Source: Trichosporon coremiiforme (Eukaryota; Basidiomycota; Tremellomycetes; Trichosporonales; Trichosporonaceae). From it: a stretch of DNA of 64,000 nt. A model generated the notes under the pieces. It saw only the letters and a list, made by a program, of their open reading frames with translations. It did no database searches and was not told the origin of the DNA. This document shows positions 22,909 to 34,044 of this stretch, in pieces. Location: assembly GCA_039545355.1 (NCBI GenBank), contig BCJJ01000048.1, forward strand, positions 1 through 64,000, given 5' to 3'. The position numbers and the translations under genes are program-made. Within the stretch, counting starts at the first letter, position 1. Each line of letters starts with the position of its first letter.

Positions 22909-25609
22909 TTAGATGGTATCGTCAGCAGGGTTCTCAGTGAAGCTGAGGGGAGTGAAGGGGTATCCCCCAGCCATGTAGTGTTTGCTGCACGCCTCGACTG
23001 TGTATGGTCAGCTGAAACATTCATCAACGTAGCTTGCAAGGACTCACCCCAGTGGAGACGCATGGCGTGCAGGAAGGCAGAGAGACCCTCCATGAGACAA
23101 AGAATGAAGATGGTGAGGGTGAACCAGACGGCGAACATGAACACGACAACGACGGCACCGGTGATAGCGGAGCCCTGCCACTCGAAGCCAATCTTCTGGA
23201 GCGTCATGTCATACAGCACCTCCGAGAGCTGCGCGTGCGCAAGAGAAAGCGCCCAGAGACGAAGGTAAGAGGCGGTGTTGGAGATACAGCCAAGGCAGTA
23301 CTCGATAGTGTGGATGACCTGGTGGATGATGACATCGCCCATGTCATGGGGGTTCTCCTCCTCATCGCCTCCGGTGTCCATAGCCTGGCCGAAGGTCTCC
23401 TCCTCCTCTCCGTGGTCGACACCAGAGGTAGTCGAGTTACGGGGCGCGTCCTCGTCCTCGCCGTCAGTGCGGAGACCTACGTAACCCTGGCCCTGGACCT
23501 TCTGGTGCTCCTTGTACATGAGGTAGGGCTTCATGCAGAGCATCCAGGGGACACAGATGACAGCCACGAGGAGGAGAATGGTCTGGACGAAGCCCTGGCC
23601 GGGGTACAGCCACGAGCCCTCGGGAACAGTGCCAGGCGCGAGGAACATGTAAATGAGCATGTTCAGGAGGCCAGGAGGAGTGGTACCGGCGGTCGACCAG
23701 TCGATGGACCACTTGAAGATGATACAAATGATGAGGTAGCCGAAGATGCACCACATGAAGAGGATCTGCGGGACGAACTCGGCAATAATGTTCTGCCTCT
23801 TGTTGAAGAAGATGAAGTTGGGAACGTTGAGGCAGGTGGCGAAGGACATGTGGATGACACCCATGATGATGGACATCTTCATCTTGTACGAATTGATAAA
23901 GATGAGGGCGTTCTCGGCACCGCTCCAGAGGGGGTCGATACCGAAGGGGTAGACGCGGCCAGTGGCGATGGCAGTGACGGGGCCCTCGATCTTCTCGGGC
24001 CACTGCCAGCCGGACTGCCAGATCCAGAAGGATTTGGAGAAAATGTCGTTGTACATGAATCCGGTGAAGATGGCAAAGGTGCCCATGAGCAGGATCATGT
24101 AACGACCGTAGAAGAACATCTCGAACATCTCACCGAGACCGGCGGTAGCGAGGCGAGTCTCGAACAGGATCATGGCGCCAGCAGCAAGAACGGAGAGGAT
24201 ACCGTGGCCGATGTCACCGAACATCACAGCGAAGAGGAAGGGGAAGGTGATGACGGTGTACAGACCGGGGTTGACCTCCTGGTACGTGGCAATACCGTAG
24301 GCGTCAATAAGCGCCTGGAAGCCAGCAGTGAACTTGTTGGTGCGGAGGAAGGTAGGAGGCATCTGGTGCGTCTTGAGCTCGGAAAGGATAGGAGGAACAG
24401 ACGTGCCAGCAGTCTCGGTAGCGCGGCGAAGACCGAGCTGGATCGTGGTGATGTCACGAGTGGGAGTCCATCCCTCGGCAACGAGCGTCTTGCGTCCGGG
24501 GTCGTAGGACAAAAGGTTCAGCGTCTTGTAAATGTCCTCTTCCCGGCGAATCGCGTCACGCCAAGACTCGAGGTTCTCGGCGATCTTGCTGAGCTCGACA
24601 CGGCGGGTCTGGCCGACGTTGTAGAGGACAGCGTCGACGTCCTCGAGACGAGCCTGGGTCTCACGAAGAGCATCGGCACGCTTGTCAGGCGACGAGTCAA
24701 TGGTGTAGAGAGTTCCACCCATGGACTCGGCGACCTTGCGGATCTTGGCAAGAAGTTCGTCACCGTGAGCGAAGATGATAAAGACATCCTTGAACGTCTT
24801 CTTGCCAGTGACGGGGTCGACGAAGGGCTCCTCGATCTCCGAGTAGTTCATGTAGAGGTTACCACGGAGCACACGCCAGAGAATACGCTCAAAGGTGGGC
24901 ATGCGGGTGCGCTCGATAGTACCGGCAACGAACTCGAGGTCAAAGCCGCCAGCGCCGATACCCTCACCGGGGAGGGTGCCGTACTCGGCAGCAGCCTCGA
25001 GGAGGGGCGTGGTGCCGTCACCCTCGTCGAAGGAGGAGCGGATCTCCGTGTGACGGTTCTCGGCCTCGTTGAAGAAGCCGGCCGTCTCACGAAGGACCCA
25101 CTTCTTCTCCTCGAGGTCGCCCTTGCGCTTGCCGAGCTCCTCCCAAGACTTGTTCATCTCGGCGAGACGGCGCTCGTGCTCCTTGAGAGTCTCATCGAGC
25201 TCGTCAAAGGCGTTCTGAGCACGGGGTCCGACGCACTGGAACGGAGGAATAGCCGTCAGGGGAGGGATGCCGATGGGGGGCTCAAGAGCCCTGATCTGCT
25301 TGTTGAACAGACGAGTTCGGCGGGCCATCTCAGCAAGGCGCGTGAGGCGGTGGTTGAAGGGACGCTGGAAGGCCGAGAGGTCGGGGTTGAGCTGAAGGTC
25401 AGTTGTGATCGAGATCATGACAACATACATCCTTGGGCTGGAAGTTGCCCATCTCTGCGAGCTCATAGATGGTGTCGTGAGCCACTTCGGTGGGGATGTA
25501 CAGCTGGATCAGCGACATCTCCTCCGAGCCTGCATGTTAGCTAGAGAGTCCGCGCATTGAGCTTACGGAAGAGGGAGGGGTACGAGGACCCCTGGTGAGA
25601 GTTTGCCAT
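22909..25609 (-). CDS. VPH1: V-type proton ATPase subunit a (Vo, Vph1/Stv1)
   Basis: Forms the proton half-channels of the vacuolar ATPase membrane sector. Four exons, 25609-25567, 25529-25429, 25391-23048 and 22997-22909, give 858 aa; three introns of 37, 37 and 50 bp. The cytosolic N-terminal arm starts MANSHQGSSYPSLFRSEEM and is followed by the coiled-coil region. The membrane half has about eight hydrophobic helices, with the conserved LRLWALSLAHAQLSEVLY containing the essential Arg and with HAMRLHWVEACSKHY near the end. The last exon encodes YMAGGYPFTPLSFTENPADD, the usual C-terminus. A single isoform-like gene is seen, so the Vph1 versus Stv1 name is a convention. Its stop lies only 390 bp upstream of the nucleotidyltransferase start. 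Confidence 0.97.
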
Positions 25610-26383
25610 GGTGACCGGCGACTTGTGAGGGAAGCCGAGTTGGCCGTTTGTGTGTGCAGGTTAGTAGTGTCGATCGAGTTGGTGATGCGGTCAGGCGTGT
25701 GGTGCGGTGCAGGCGGAGGGGCACGTCGGCATGTCCGTGACGCTGTATGCTTGGGTGAATTCTGGTTCCGGCATGCACGCTGACCCCTGGCTGGGAGGAT
25801 GGCGGGCTGGCTATGGTGGACGGAGAGTCTGGCTGGATTCCGCTCGATTGGATTGTGGACTGGCGGTGGGTGGCTTGGGCGGTGACGTCCTTGGCGCAGG
25901 GCGGAAGTAGACGCACGTGGGGGGTCGACCATGGCAGGCACGTACCACGCCCAAGAGCGTGCCGGCCGTGTTGGCCGTGTCTGAGTGGCCACTTGCAGAC
26001 GGACAGGTCCATCATGGATTGCGCGTAGGGTGGTGGCCGCCGGACCGCATTGCAATGGGTGATTGGCGGCAACCCCACAAGAATGTTCGTCCGACCGATG
26101 CCCGTAATCGACACCACTACCACTCCATTGCATCTTGCTCTTCATCCTCATCCCATCTAGCACTGGCCAGCCCACCTTCCTTCCTCTCCATCGGCCCATG
26201 TCCCGCGACGACTGACCTCGTCCGTCATCGATCACTCATTCCTCGTCATCAGTAATTTTTCCGGCGTACCCCCACCAACAACCCGCCTCCACCTTCCTGG
26301 CCACCTGACGGTCGTAACTCCACTCCGCTCCCCCTTCCCGCCCTTCCACCTCCCTCACCCACCTCGATCGCGACGACCAAGCC
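25610..26383. promoter_or_regulatory. Shared promoter of V-ATPase subunit a and acyltransferase genes
   Basis: This 774-bp gap lies between two divergent start codons. The right 250 bp is a pyrimidine-rich leader of the acyltransferase gene. No specific factor site could be assigned. Confidence 0.6.
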
Positions 26384-27527
26384 ATGTCTGTCCTTTCCAA
26401 GGCCGGGTACTACCTGAGGTCGATCCAGTACTACACCCTCCTCCTCAGCGTCGGCTTCCTCGCCACGTTCATCGCTCTCGTCGCGACCGCGTTCGGCAGG
26501 CGGTTCGACACCGACTACTATGTGGCGCGGACGTTCTACTACATTGCCGGCCCGTTAATGGGGTGGAGCTTCGACGTCGAAGGCGAGGAGCACCTGACCA
26601 ACCTTGAGAAGGAGGGCAAGTCTGCCGTCCTGCTTGGAAACCACCAAAAGTAAGTTGAGCTCGCCAGTTACCCGACCCGTGCGGCCCCAAAAGTCGCCCC
26701 TGCTGACACGTAAACAGTGTTGTTGACATCCTTTACCTCGGCCGCATCTTCCCCAAGCATGCTGCGATCATGGCCAAGAAGGAGCTCAAGTGGATACCCG
26801 GACTCGGCTGGTTCAGTGAGTTGTTCTGCAATGGTGTGCATGACTGGAGCTAACGCGCAGTGTCATTGTCCGGCTCGGTCTTCATTGACCGCGGCAACAA
26901 CAAGTCGGCTATTCAGAGCATGAAGCTGGCTGGTGACGAGATGAAGCGCAAAAAGGTGAGCTGCCATGCGCAGAGAGTAGCTAACGTCAGATCTCTCTTT
27001 GGATCTTCCCCGAGGGCACCCGTCACCTCAGCGCCGAGCCCGAGCTGCTTCCGTTCAAGAAGGGCGCGTTCTACCTCGCCATCCAGTGTAAGTTCGCCAA
27101 CGGCTTGAAGGCATAACTGACGTCCAGCCGGTACCCCCATCGTCCCCGTCGTTTGCGAGAACTACAGCCGTCTGCTGAAGAAGGGCTCGTACTTCAAGAC
27201 CGGTACTCTGAAGATCAAGGGTGAGCTTTCTAACGCTTGGCCGGCAGCTGACGACCAGTCCTTCCTCCGATTGAGACCAAGGGCCTGAAGGTTCCCGACG
27301 ACGTCCCCGCGCTCATGGAGAAGGTCCGGGACCAGATGTCCGCGACGCTGAAGGAGATCTCGCAGCCTGCGCCGAAGCCGTCAACGAAAAAGGACGCGTC
27401 GAAGCGGTCATCGCTCCTCAAGGAAGGCAAGCACAAGTCGTACCAGTCGACGGACAAGACGGATGTCGCCGTCGACGCTGTCCCGAAGGACGCCGAGGAG
27501 AAGGACCCCAAGTTGGCCGTAGCGTAA
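26384..27527 (+). CDS. SLC1: 1-acyl-sn-glycerol-3-phosphate acyltransferase (Slc1-type)
   Basis: Acylates lysophosphatidate to phosphatidate in the ER, an early step of phospholipid and triacylglycerol synthesis. Six exons (26384-26649, 26718-26815, 26861-26955, 26991-27087, 27128-27220, 27259-27527) splice in frame to 305 aa. Two hydrophobic segments near the N-terminus anchor it. Catalytic motif I is NHQNVVD (His-x4-Asp), formed across intron 1. Motif III is FPEGTRH, and the SGTPIVPVV motif follows. The last 60 residues form a Lys/Ser/Asp-rich tail. Every intron is 35-68 bp with a CTGAC/CTAAC branch site. Size and motifs match the family fully. Confidence 0.95.
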
Positions 27528-27783
27528 GCGTTGCTCCCCTTCCTCTCTCCTCATTCTCTCCCACTACTGCACGGGTGACATTGTTGTGCACAATGGCCCA
27601 TTCCTCTTCTCACACATCATCGCAGCCGCCGCATAGAGTGCCTCCTGGACGGAGAGCGGCGGCGGCGCTCCCACTATGCGGCGCTGCGGCGTCCCAGAGT
27701 CATAAACTGTAGAAATGACCCCCACGCAATCTCAATCTCGCCCTTTTTTCTCTTTTAATCAATCCACCGTTTGTTTTCTTCGC

Positions 27784-29487
27784 ATGCATAGGCTTATAGA
27801 GACAAGGATGATTTCCGACTTTTTCCACCCAAACGTCGGCGGCGTTGAGGGGCACATCTACTCTCTGTCTGTGGAGCTGCTCAGAAGGGGGCACAAGGTG
27901 AGTGAGCGAGCGAGCGGGCGAGCACCAGTGAGCTCGCTCGGAGATCTAACTCAACTGACGACAACACTGACGCTGACTCACAGGTGATAGTCATAACGCA
28001 CCACGCCCGCAAGCGCGTCGGCGTGCGCTACCTCGCCCCGGGGCTCAAGGTCTACCACGTCCCCTTCGTGACGCTGGCCTCCTCGGCGTCATTGCCAAAC
28101 TATCTCATGTTCCTGCCGTGGTTCCGCACCCTCATCCTCCGCGAGAAGATCAACCTGGTGCACGGACACGGCTCCCTCTCTTCCTTGGCGCACGAGGCTA
28201 TCCACCACGGCGGTCTCCTCGGCGTGCGCAGTGTCTTTAGCGACCACTCCCTCTTCTCCTTCGACGACAGTGTCGGCATTCTGACGAACAAACTCCTGGC
28301 CTCAGCGCTGCGAAACGTGTACGCGTGTATCTGTGTCTCGCACACGGGGCGGGAGAACACGAGTCTCCGCGGCGAGGTCGAGCCAGAACGCATAAGCGTC
28401 ATTCCCAATGCGCTCGTTGCGTCCCAGTTCCAGCCCACTGCTCCCTATACCCCTTCGGCTGGCGACGACACAATAACCATCGTCGTCATCTCCCGCCTCG
28501 TCTATCGCAAAGGTATCGACCTCCTCGTCTCTGCCGCGCCAAGGATCTGCGCCGCGTACCCACAAGTCCGCTTCCTGATTGGCGGCGACGGGCCAAAAAT
28601 GCTCGACCTGCTGCAGATGCGGGAGAACAACCAGCTCCAGGACCGTGTCGAGTTGCTCGGCTCTGTGAGGCCGAGAGACGTGAACGATACCCTGAGGAGG
28701 GGGCAGATCTACCTCAACACCAGTCTCACTGAGGCCTTTGGTATCAGTATCATTGAGGCGGCGTGCAGCGGCTTGTTCGTCGTCAGTACGCGCGTTGGAG
28801 GGGTTCCGGAGATCCTGCCGGGGGACATGGTCGAGTTTGCCCGGGCTGATGAGGACGGTGAGTACTCCGAAACCCGAGCGAAAGCGAGGGTTTCGCCTTC
28901 CCCCCCCCCCCCCCCTCTTGTGCAATCCTTGGCTCTCTTTGCAGACTGTGAGGGAATTGAGCGCTGACCAGCAGACATAATCCGCGCCCTCACGCACGCA
29001 ATCGAAACGATCCAGTCCGGGTCCCACGACCCCGCCCTCGCCCATCGCCGGATGGAGGACATGTATTCCTGGGCCGCGGTCGCGGAACGTACCGAGCAGG
29101 TCTACAGGCGCGTCATGGCGCAGCCGCTCTGGACGCCCTATGAGCGTCTGAGTCGCTTGTTCTCCCTCGGACCCGTGTTTGGGCCTATTCTGTGTGCCAT
29201 CACCGCGGTGCAGTGGTGGTGGTACCTGCTTGTCTGTGCCTTGGTGCCCGAGAGCGAGATTGAGGTCGTGGAGGATGATTGGGACGCGGCGAGGTTTGCT
29301 GAGGTGAGTGGTAAGAGTTGGGGGAGGCTGATGACAGATTGTCCGAGAGGAGAAGGCGAAGAAAGATGCCGCGGAGAAGCCCGTCGAGATTGTTGACGAG
29401 GTCACTGTTGTGGGAAAAGGGAATCCCGAGTGGACGGGAGAGGTCGAGGAGGCCATCCAGCGGCCCTATACCCAAGAGCAAGCCTAG
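27784..29487 (+). CDS. GPI3: Phosphatidylinositol N-acetylglucosaminyltransferase catalytic subunit (PIG-A/Gpi3)
   Basis: Transfers GlcNAc from UDP-GlcNAc to phosphatidylinositol on the cytosolic face of the ER, the first step of GPI-anchor synthesis. Exons 27784-27897, 27984-28857, 28975-29303 and 29338-29487 give 488 aa. Clear family blocks: [18 protein letters not shown] at the N-terminus, [17 protein letters not shown], the GT4 glycosyltransferase core with [12 protein letters not shown] and [16 protein letters not shown] (the E-x7-E donor motif), and one C-terminal membrane helix ([20 protein letters not shown]). Intron 2 contains a run of 16 C. The start could also be the Met 24 bp later. 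It lies next to several genes whose products carry GPI signals, probably a coincidence. Confidence 0.95.
28900..28915. repeat. Poly-C run (16) inside a GPI3 intron
   Basis: A homopolymer of 16 C lies in the 117-bp intron between exons 2 and 3. It is likely to be length-variable and error-prone in sequencing. Confidence 0.9.
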
Positions 29488-29633
29488 TTTCATACCCTGT
29501 ATAGTCAATACCGTCATGTCAATACCTTTAGCACAAAGCATAGTACACAGAGTATCCATAGGAGGGAAAAACAGTCTATCGTGGTCGCCATCGCGGCTCG
29601 TGGGGTATGCGTTGTGTTGTTGTGTGTGTTTGT

Positions 29634-30290
29634 CTAAATGAGCGAAGTCGCCGTCTCCTCTGCCTTCTCGGCCGCGTCCTGTTCCGTCGAGTAAACCTTC
29701 GGCTTGCCACTGAGGGTAATAGCCCACTCCTGCGTGGGAACCGGACCCTCAGTGAGCGTCGCCGTCGTCTTGGGTTCGGGCACCTTGTCGGGATTGTTCG
29801 AGTAGTTGCCCGGCTGCTCGCCAGCCTTGAAGATGGTGAAAGGCTCGCTCTTCGCGTACACCTGCCCGTGCATCGATTCCGTGAAGATGACGACAAACTT
29901 GTCGCCCGTCGGCACGTTCTCGTCTAGGTCCACCTCGAGCTCGCCGCCGTACGTCCCGTACTTGCCCGCCGAGGCGTGCGGGACCCGCAGGGCAAGCTTC
30001 ACGAACCCGTCCATCACCTTCTTGTCCACGTTGTGCAGCTGCACGTCGAACGTCTCGATACCCAGGCCCGCGGCCGTCTTCCACGCCAGAATGTTCTTCT
30101 CGCCCACGACCCACGGGATCGAGGGGGAAGGGGATAGGACGGGCCAGTACGCGAATCCGCCGACGTTGGCTTGATAGTTAGCTCATCAAGCTCTTGCAGC
30201 TGGGCACGGGGGAGGGGGGAGGGAGGAGGGAGAAGTGGTCTCACCAGTCACGCAAAGAAGCGCAGAAAGGAATCCGAGCAGCCACAACAT
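29634..30290 (-). CDS. Secreted Kre9/KNH-like protein, member A of cluster
   Basis: Exon 1 (30290-30245) encodes the signal peptide MLWLLGFLSALLCVTA. After a 75-bp intron (GTGAGACC...CTATCAAG) exon 2 (30169-29634) gives the rest, 193 aa in all. The mature protein begins with LSPSPSIPWVVGEKNILAWK, which fits the P-x(n)-W-x-x-G-x(4)-I-x-W pattern of the Kre9/KNH N-terminal Ig-like module. The remainder is beta-rich and ends ...ETATSLI with no hydrophobic tail, so it should be freely secreted or wall-associated, not GPI-anchored. Unlike the other five members, its intron lies within the signal peptide region (phase 1), not behind the Trp. Function is unproven; Kre9 relatives act in cell-wall beta-1,6-glucan assembly, but the short members are mostly uncharacterised. 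Confidence 0.8.
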
Positions 30291-31496
30291 GGCAGTCGTT
30301 GGTGTCGAGGGAAAGTGTGTGTGTGAGTTGTGTCAATGTCAACGGCGAGATGGCTCGTCGCGCACATTTCGGCGTGCAATCTCAGGGCACCGCGGCCAAG
30401 GCCACGGCGGCGAGGCACAGCAACGGTCGCACGGTGGCCACCAGCGGTGCTGTGGATCTGTGCCACTCTAGGCCTCCGAGGTGTTCCCACGCCTAACCGA
30501 GGAGCAGGTCACGTGGTATGCGGCAGGCAGGCGAATGCTGGCATACCGGTGCTAGGTGGCGACTGAGGCCTCGCGGTGGACGAGTAGACCTGGCGGATGC
30601 GTGCCTTTTTTTCCGGTCCCCTCTCTGACTCTTTCGTCGCGTCCTGTTCTCATTCAAGAATGCTCAGGGTAGTGAGGATTTCCAGGACCCAAAACGTCGC
30701 CTTGCAGTCGAAGTGTCAGGAGCAGTGAGCGCCAGCGTTCCATGGCGGTGCACTCGGTCAGTCAGCTCCTGGCAGCCATTCGTTCTCGTAAATAGACGTG
30801 TCGGCGGACTCCTCATACAGACTGCGCAGGCAGGTTCAGCAGCAACGCACAACGCACGCGGTCAGTCTCTGCGGCCTTCTGCGGTCCTTTGACTAAGGGA
30901 CGACGACCCGGTACCGAAGCCCGCTAAGCCGACCTAGACACCTTCAAGCAGTGCGCGCCGCCGCCATGCCGTTCGTGGGTCTCTGTGGGTTTCCGGTGTG
31001 TATCCGTTTGTTGTTTTTTTTGTCTTCGACTCTCTTTAAAGGCGCAGTTCGGCACGGCACTACCGACGCCTCATTCTGTGTCCTGCCCCTACTGCTCTTA
31101 ACCCACACACAGTATGGCTGCCCCGGCTGCGCCTGCTGCACGACCCCCGTTACACTTCTAGACACACGACACACGATCTCGCATCTCACTTCTCGATCTG
31201 CACCTTCCTCAGCGACGGCGATCACTGCGGGTGACGAGGTGGCCCGTACGTTGACTCGCACGACCTCAACTACTTCTTCCTTCAGCACCGAGTCTCCCCC
31301 GCAGCGAACTGCAAGACACGCGCAGTCCGCCGGCTGACTCCCGAACACGAACGCAGTTAACGCGGCATAAACGCATACCCCATCATCAAGCATAGCGACG
31401 ACAGCATATCCAACAACACAGGCACCCATACCACACCGGTACACCGAACTGAAACCCTAATACACTTCCGAGCCGATCCGAACGAACACCAAGACA
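30291..31496. promoter_or_regulatory. Spacer between divergent cluster members A and B
   Basis: 1.2 kb between two divergent start codons. It has no convincing gene. A CACACA-rich segment (30315-30325 on the minus strand) lies in the leader of A, and poly-T runs (30606-30612, 31013-31021) are seen. The last 400 bp before B is C/A-rich with many ACACGA words. Confidence 0.5.
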
Positions 31497-32101
31497 ATGC
31501 GCTCCTTCCTCCTCCTCTTCCTGTTTGCGAGCTGGGCCAGCATAGGCGCAGCGCTCAAGATCCTCCACCCCGCTGAGGACGAGACGGTCCGCGCCGACTT
31601 CAAGTATGAGATCCAGTGGGCCGTGAGTGTCCCCTCCCCTCCTGCACAGATCACTGTGACACCTCAGTTGACCACCAGACCAACGCCTCGGACCCCGAAT
31701 GGGCCTACTTTGCCCTCCTCTCGGACAGTGGGCAGACGAACGGGCGCTGGCGTCTGCGCACCTCAGCGACGAACCACAGTTTCCTCCCCAGTTTCGCCGA
31801 CCTCTACAACCCCGAGGCGCAGAACGGCGCGCGTGTCCGGCTCGAAGTCCGCGGCCGCGTCGCAGACAGCGAGGGCGTCGTTGACACGAGAGTACTGGAC
31901 AGCACCGATTTCTGGGTCAACGGCACGAGCTGGGCGAACAACCTCATGCCCGACTTCAACTGGTCCAAGCCCCCGCGGCCTAGTTCCACGCCGAAGAGCG
32001 CAGAGGAGCAGGCGCGGATACTCAATGCGGGCGGGGCGGGGCGGGCACACGTCGGGCTGGGAGCGATGCTCGCCGTCATTGCGGGCGCGGCGCTGCTGTA
32101 A
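31497..32101 (+). CDS. GPI-anchored Kre9/KNH-like protein, member B of cluster
   Basis: Exon 1 (31497-31622) encodes a signal peptide (MRSFLLLFLFASWASIGAA) followed by LKILHPAEDETVRADFKYEI and QWA. A 56-bp intron (GTGAGT...CCACCAG) begins in phase 0 right after codon 42, and exon 2 (31679-32101) continues TNASDPEWAYFALLSDSG, giving 182 aa. Acceptors at CCTCAG or CACAG were rejected because they put exon 2 out of frame. The C-terminus NAGGAGRAHVGLGAMLAVIA plus GAALL is a small-residue omega region followed by a hydrophobic tail, a classical GPI-attachment signal. Several N-x-S/T sites (TNAS, ATNHS, VNGTS) suggest N-glycosylation. Confidence 0.82.
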
Positions 32102-32450
32102 ATAGATTGTAAACACATTTTGTAGCATAAGGCATAGGGTTACTTGCATTGGCATGGCATTCTTTAACGATTCCGGTGTATGGAGCAGCTGGACAATCTC
32201 GGGCGCTGGCGCAGAGTGGCGTGTGGCGTAGGACTGGACCCGGAGGGTGACCCGGGGGACCGGAGTAGCCGGTTCGGCCCAGTCCGCCACCCCTTCGTCG
32301 TGTGCGCAGCAAATAGTCCTCATGGGTAGTAGCGTAGCAGGTAGTCTATCCGACTCAAGCCCCGGATCTGACGCTTTCGGCTAATGCCTCGCGCGCTGAT
32401 GGTTGGGAGACCGACCCGAATAGCGTAGACTTCGTTTCCTGTAGCTTGCA

Positions 32451-32522
32451 TAGCCTGTAAAGCGTGGATAGCTTGTAAAGCGTGGATAGCTTGTAAAGCG
32501 TGGATAGCCTGTAAAGCGTGGA
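32451..32522. repeat. 18-bp tandem repeat, 4 copies
   Basis: The unit TAGCYTGTAAAGCGTGGA is repeated four times with only the C/T change, and decays on the right into related CCTGTA words. Confidence 0.9.
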
Positions 32523-32890
32523 TACCTGCATAACCTGTATGACCTGTAGGGCGATGTCAAGCCCGTCGCAGCTATGGCATTGTGACAGTAGAATGTCAGG
32601 TTGGCCAACAGGCCCACCGGCCTTCATGCTCTCATGCTCTTGGCCAGCCAGCTAGCCAGGCGCGCAGATGCTTGCGGGCAGGTGCTTGCGGGCAGGTGCT
32701 CGGTACCCCGCCGTCGAGTCCAATATTAGCCCAAGGCTTAGGCATGCCGGCCGGGGCATACCCTTGGCCCAGTCGCATCCGACGCACCCACCTGCCACCA
32801 GCACCCGGTGGTTGTGACCCCCGGACCGGGTCCCCCAAAAGCCCTGTAATCCTGCATACCGAATCAGCGCGATATCGACGCGCCGAGACG

Positions 32891-32916
32891 CGTACGCGCG
32901 TACGTACGCGCGTACG
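32891..32916. repeat. 26-bp perfect palindrome of CGTACG words
   Basis: The stretch is its own exact reverse complement over 26 bp, built from CGTACG and CGCG. It could extrude a cruciform or bind a dimeric factor; it may simply be a simple-sequence product. Confidence 0.9.
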
Positions 32917-32946
32917 GTGAGTTGCACCACAAGTTGGACCGTTGAC

Positions 32947-32987
32947 GAATGCGCGAATGCGCGAATGCTCAACGAATGTACGAATGC
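32947..32987. repeat. Short GCGAATG tandem repeat
   Basis: Several copies of CGAATG/GCGAATG follow one another with small interruptions. Confidence 0.75.
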
Positions 32988-33803
32988 CGGTGATCACCAC
33001 CTCGGAGACCTTTCAGCGAGCCGAGCCCTGCGTTTCGTATTCTGTTTGTTTCGCAGTCACGTTGCAGATGTTGCGCGTAGGGAATGGATGATGATATGTT
33101 TCGCCGTGCTTGTTCCGAGCTGCGCTTTGCCCTCTTTGCCTCTTTGCCTGTCTTGCCTCTCTGGCTCTATGTTTCGCTGCTTGTCTTGCTCCATGTCCTC
33201 CCTGTGTCCTCAGTGCCTACCTGCCGGTCAGCCTAAGTTCCTGACCGCGTCGCAAGCGAACTCGTTGTCGCCCGACGTCGCCCAACGTCGCCCGCCCGCT
33301 CGCTCGAGTCAACAGTAAGTAAATGGTCATTACATTGTAACATTCAGAGTCCATGTACAAGCGCCTCAACGGGGGCGTGGGGGGATGGGGGTGCGCTGAA
33401 TCACGCCGATATGCTGCCAGCTGCCAAGCAGGCGAGCACCGCATGCGTTCACTGCGCACGGTGCCGCACGCTGTCAAGCCGGTACGAGCACGACTAGCAC
33501 GGGACGCTGTGACGTGCGCTCACGCCGATGCGCTCGTTAGCGCCTCGCGACTCGGTGCCGAGGCGTGCTTACGCACTTGCATGGTTCGTGCGTTTCGCTC
33601 GCTCGCTCGCTTCGCGTGGCTTCACGGCTTCATGGCTTCGCATAGCTTGGTGGCGTAGTGGCGCTGGGGAGCAGGCGCACGGCGCGTACGACCTGCTGCC
33701 TGATCTGGTGTGGCGTTTGGGCATACGATTTTTGGGGGTCTGCCCACTGCCCACGATTATAGACTTGGGTTTTGGTCGCGAACGCGTGGTGGATCGATGG
33801 ACG

Positions 33804-33890
33804 GGATGGTGATGGGGTCGATGTAGGGGTCGATGTTGGGGTCGATGGGCGAGATGGGCCAGACGGGCCCGATGGAGGGGTCGATGGGGA
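33804..33890. repeat. Degenerate GGGGTCGATG repeat
   Basis: A unit close to GGGGTCGATG recurs five to six times with interruptions, 155-240 bp past the stop codon of member C. No gene is implied. Confidence 0.75.
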
Positions 33891-34044
33891 CGGATGCGGA
33901 TGCGGATTGGTATGAGGTGCTGGGGAAACCAGGGTTCCGAGGTCGGGTCCCTGGAGTTGTGGATACGTCGGTGGCGCCTTCGGGGGTTGTCAAAAGTCCA
34001 GAAAGGAGAGTCGATGTCGAGAGAAAGTGATGCAACGAGAGAGC

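Larger units (their letters stand above)
32102..34044. other. Repeat-rich spacer between cluster members B and C
   Basis: Nearly 2 kb without a recognisable gene. It holds an 18-bp tandem repeat (32451-32522), a 26-bp palindrome (32891-32916), a GCGAATG repeat (about 32947-32987) and a GGGGTCGATG repeat (about 33804-33890), listed separately. Open frames here come from the repeats and show no family resemblance. Confidence 0.6.

Noticed and set aside
23034..25544. A very long open frame (836 codons) on the plus strand opposite the V-ATPase gene
   Set aside because: It is the antisense of a conserved gene whose strong G/C third-position bias removes stop codons on the other strand. Its composition (Glu/Asp/Val/Leu/Gly strings) has no family features.
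31623..31678. Earlier acceptors (CACAG, CCTCAG) for the intron of cluster member B
   Set aside because: Both place the following exon out of frame with the conserved continuation; CCACCAG keeps phase 0.
32451..32522. CRISPR-like array
   Set aside because: The four units are directly adjacent with no unique spacers, and the genome is eukaryotic. It is an ordinary tandem repeat.
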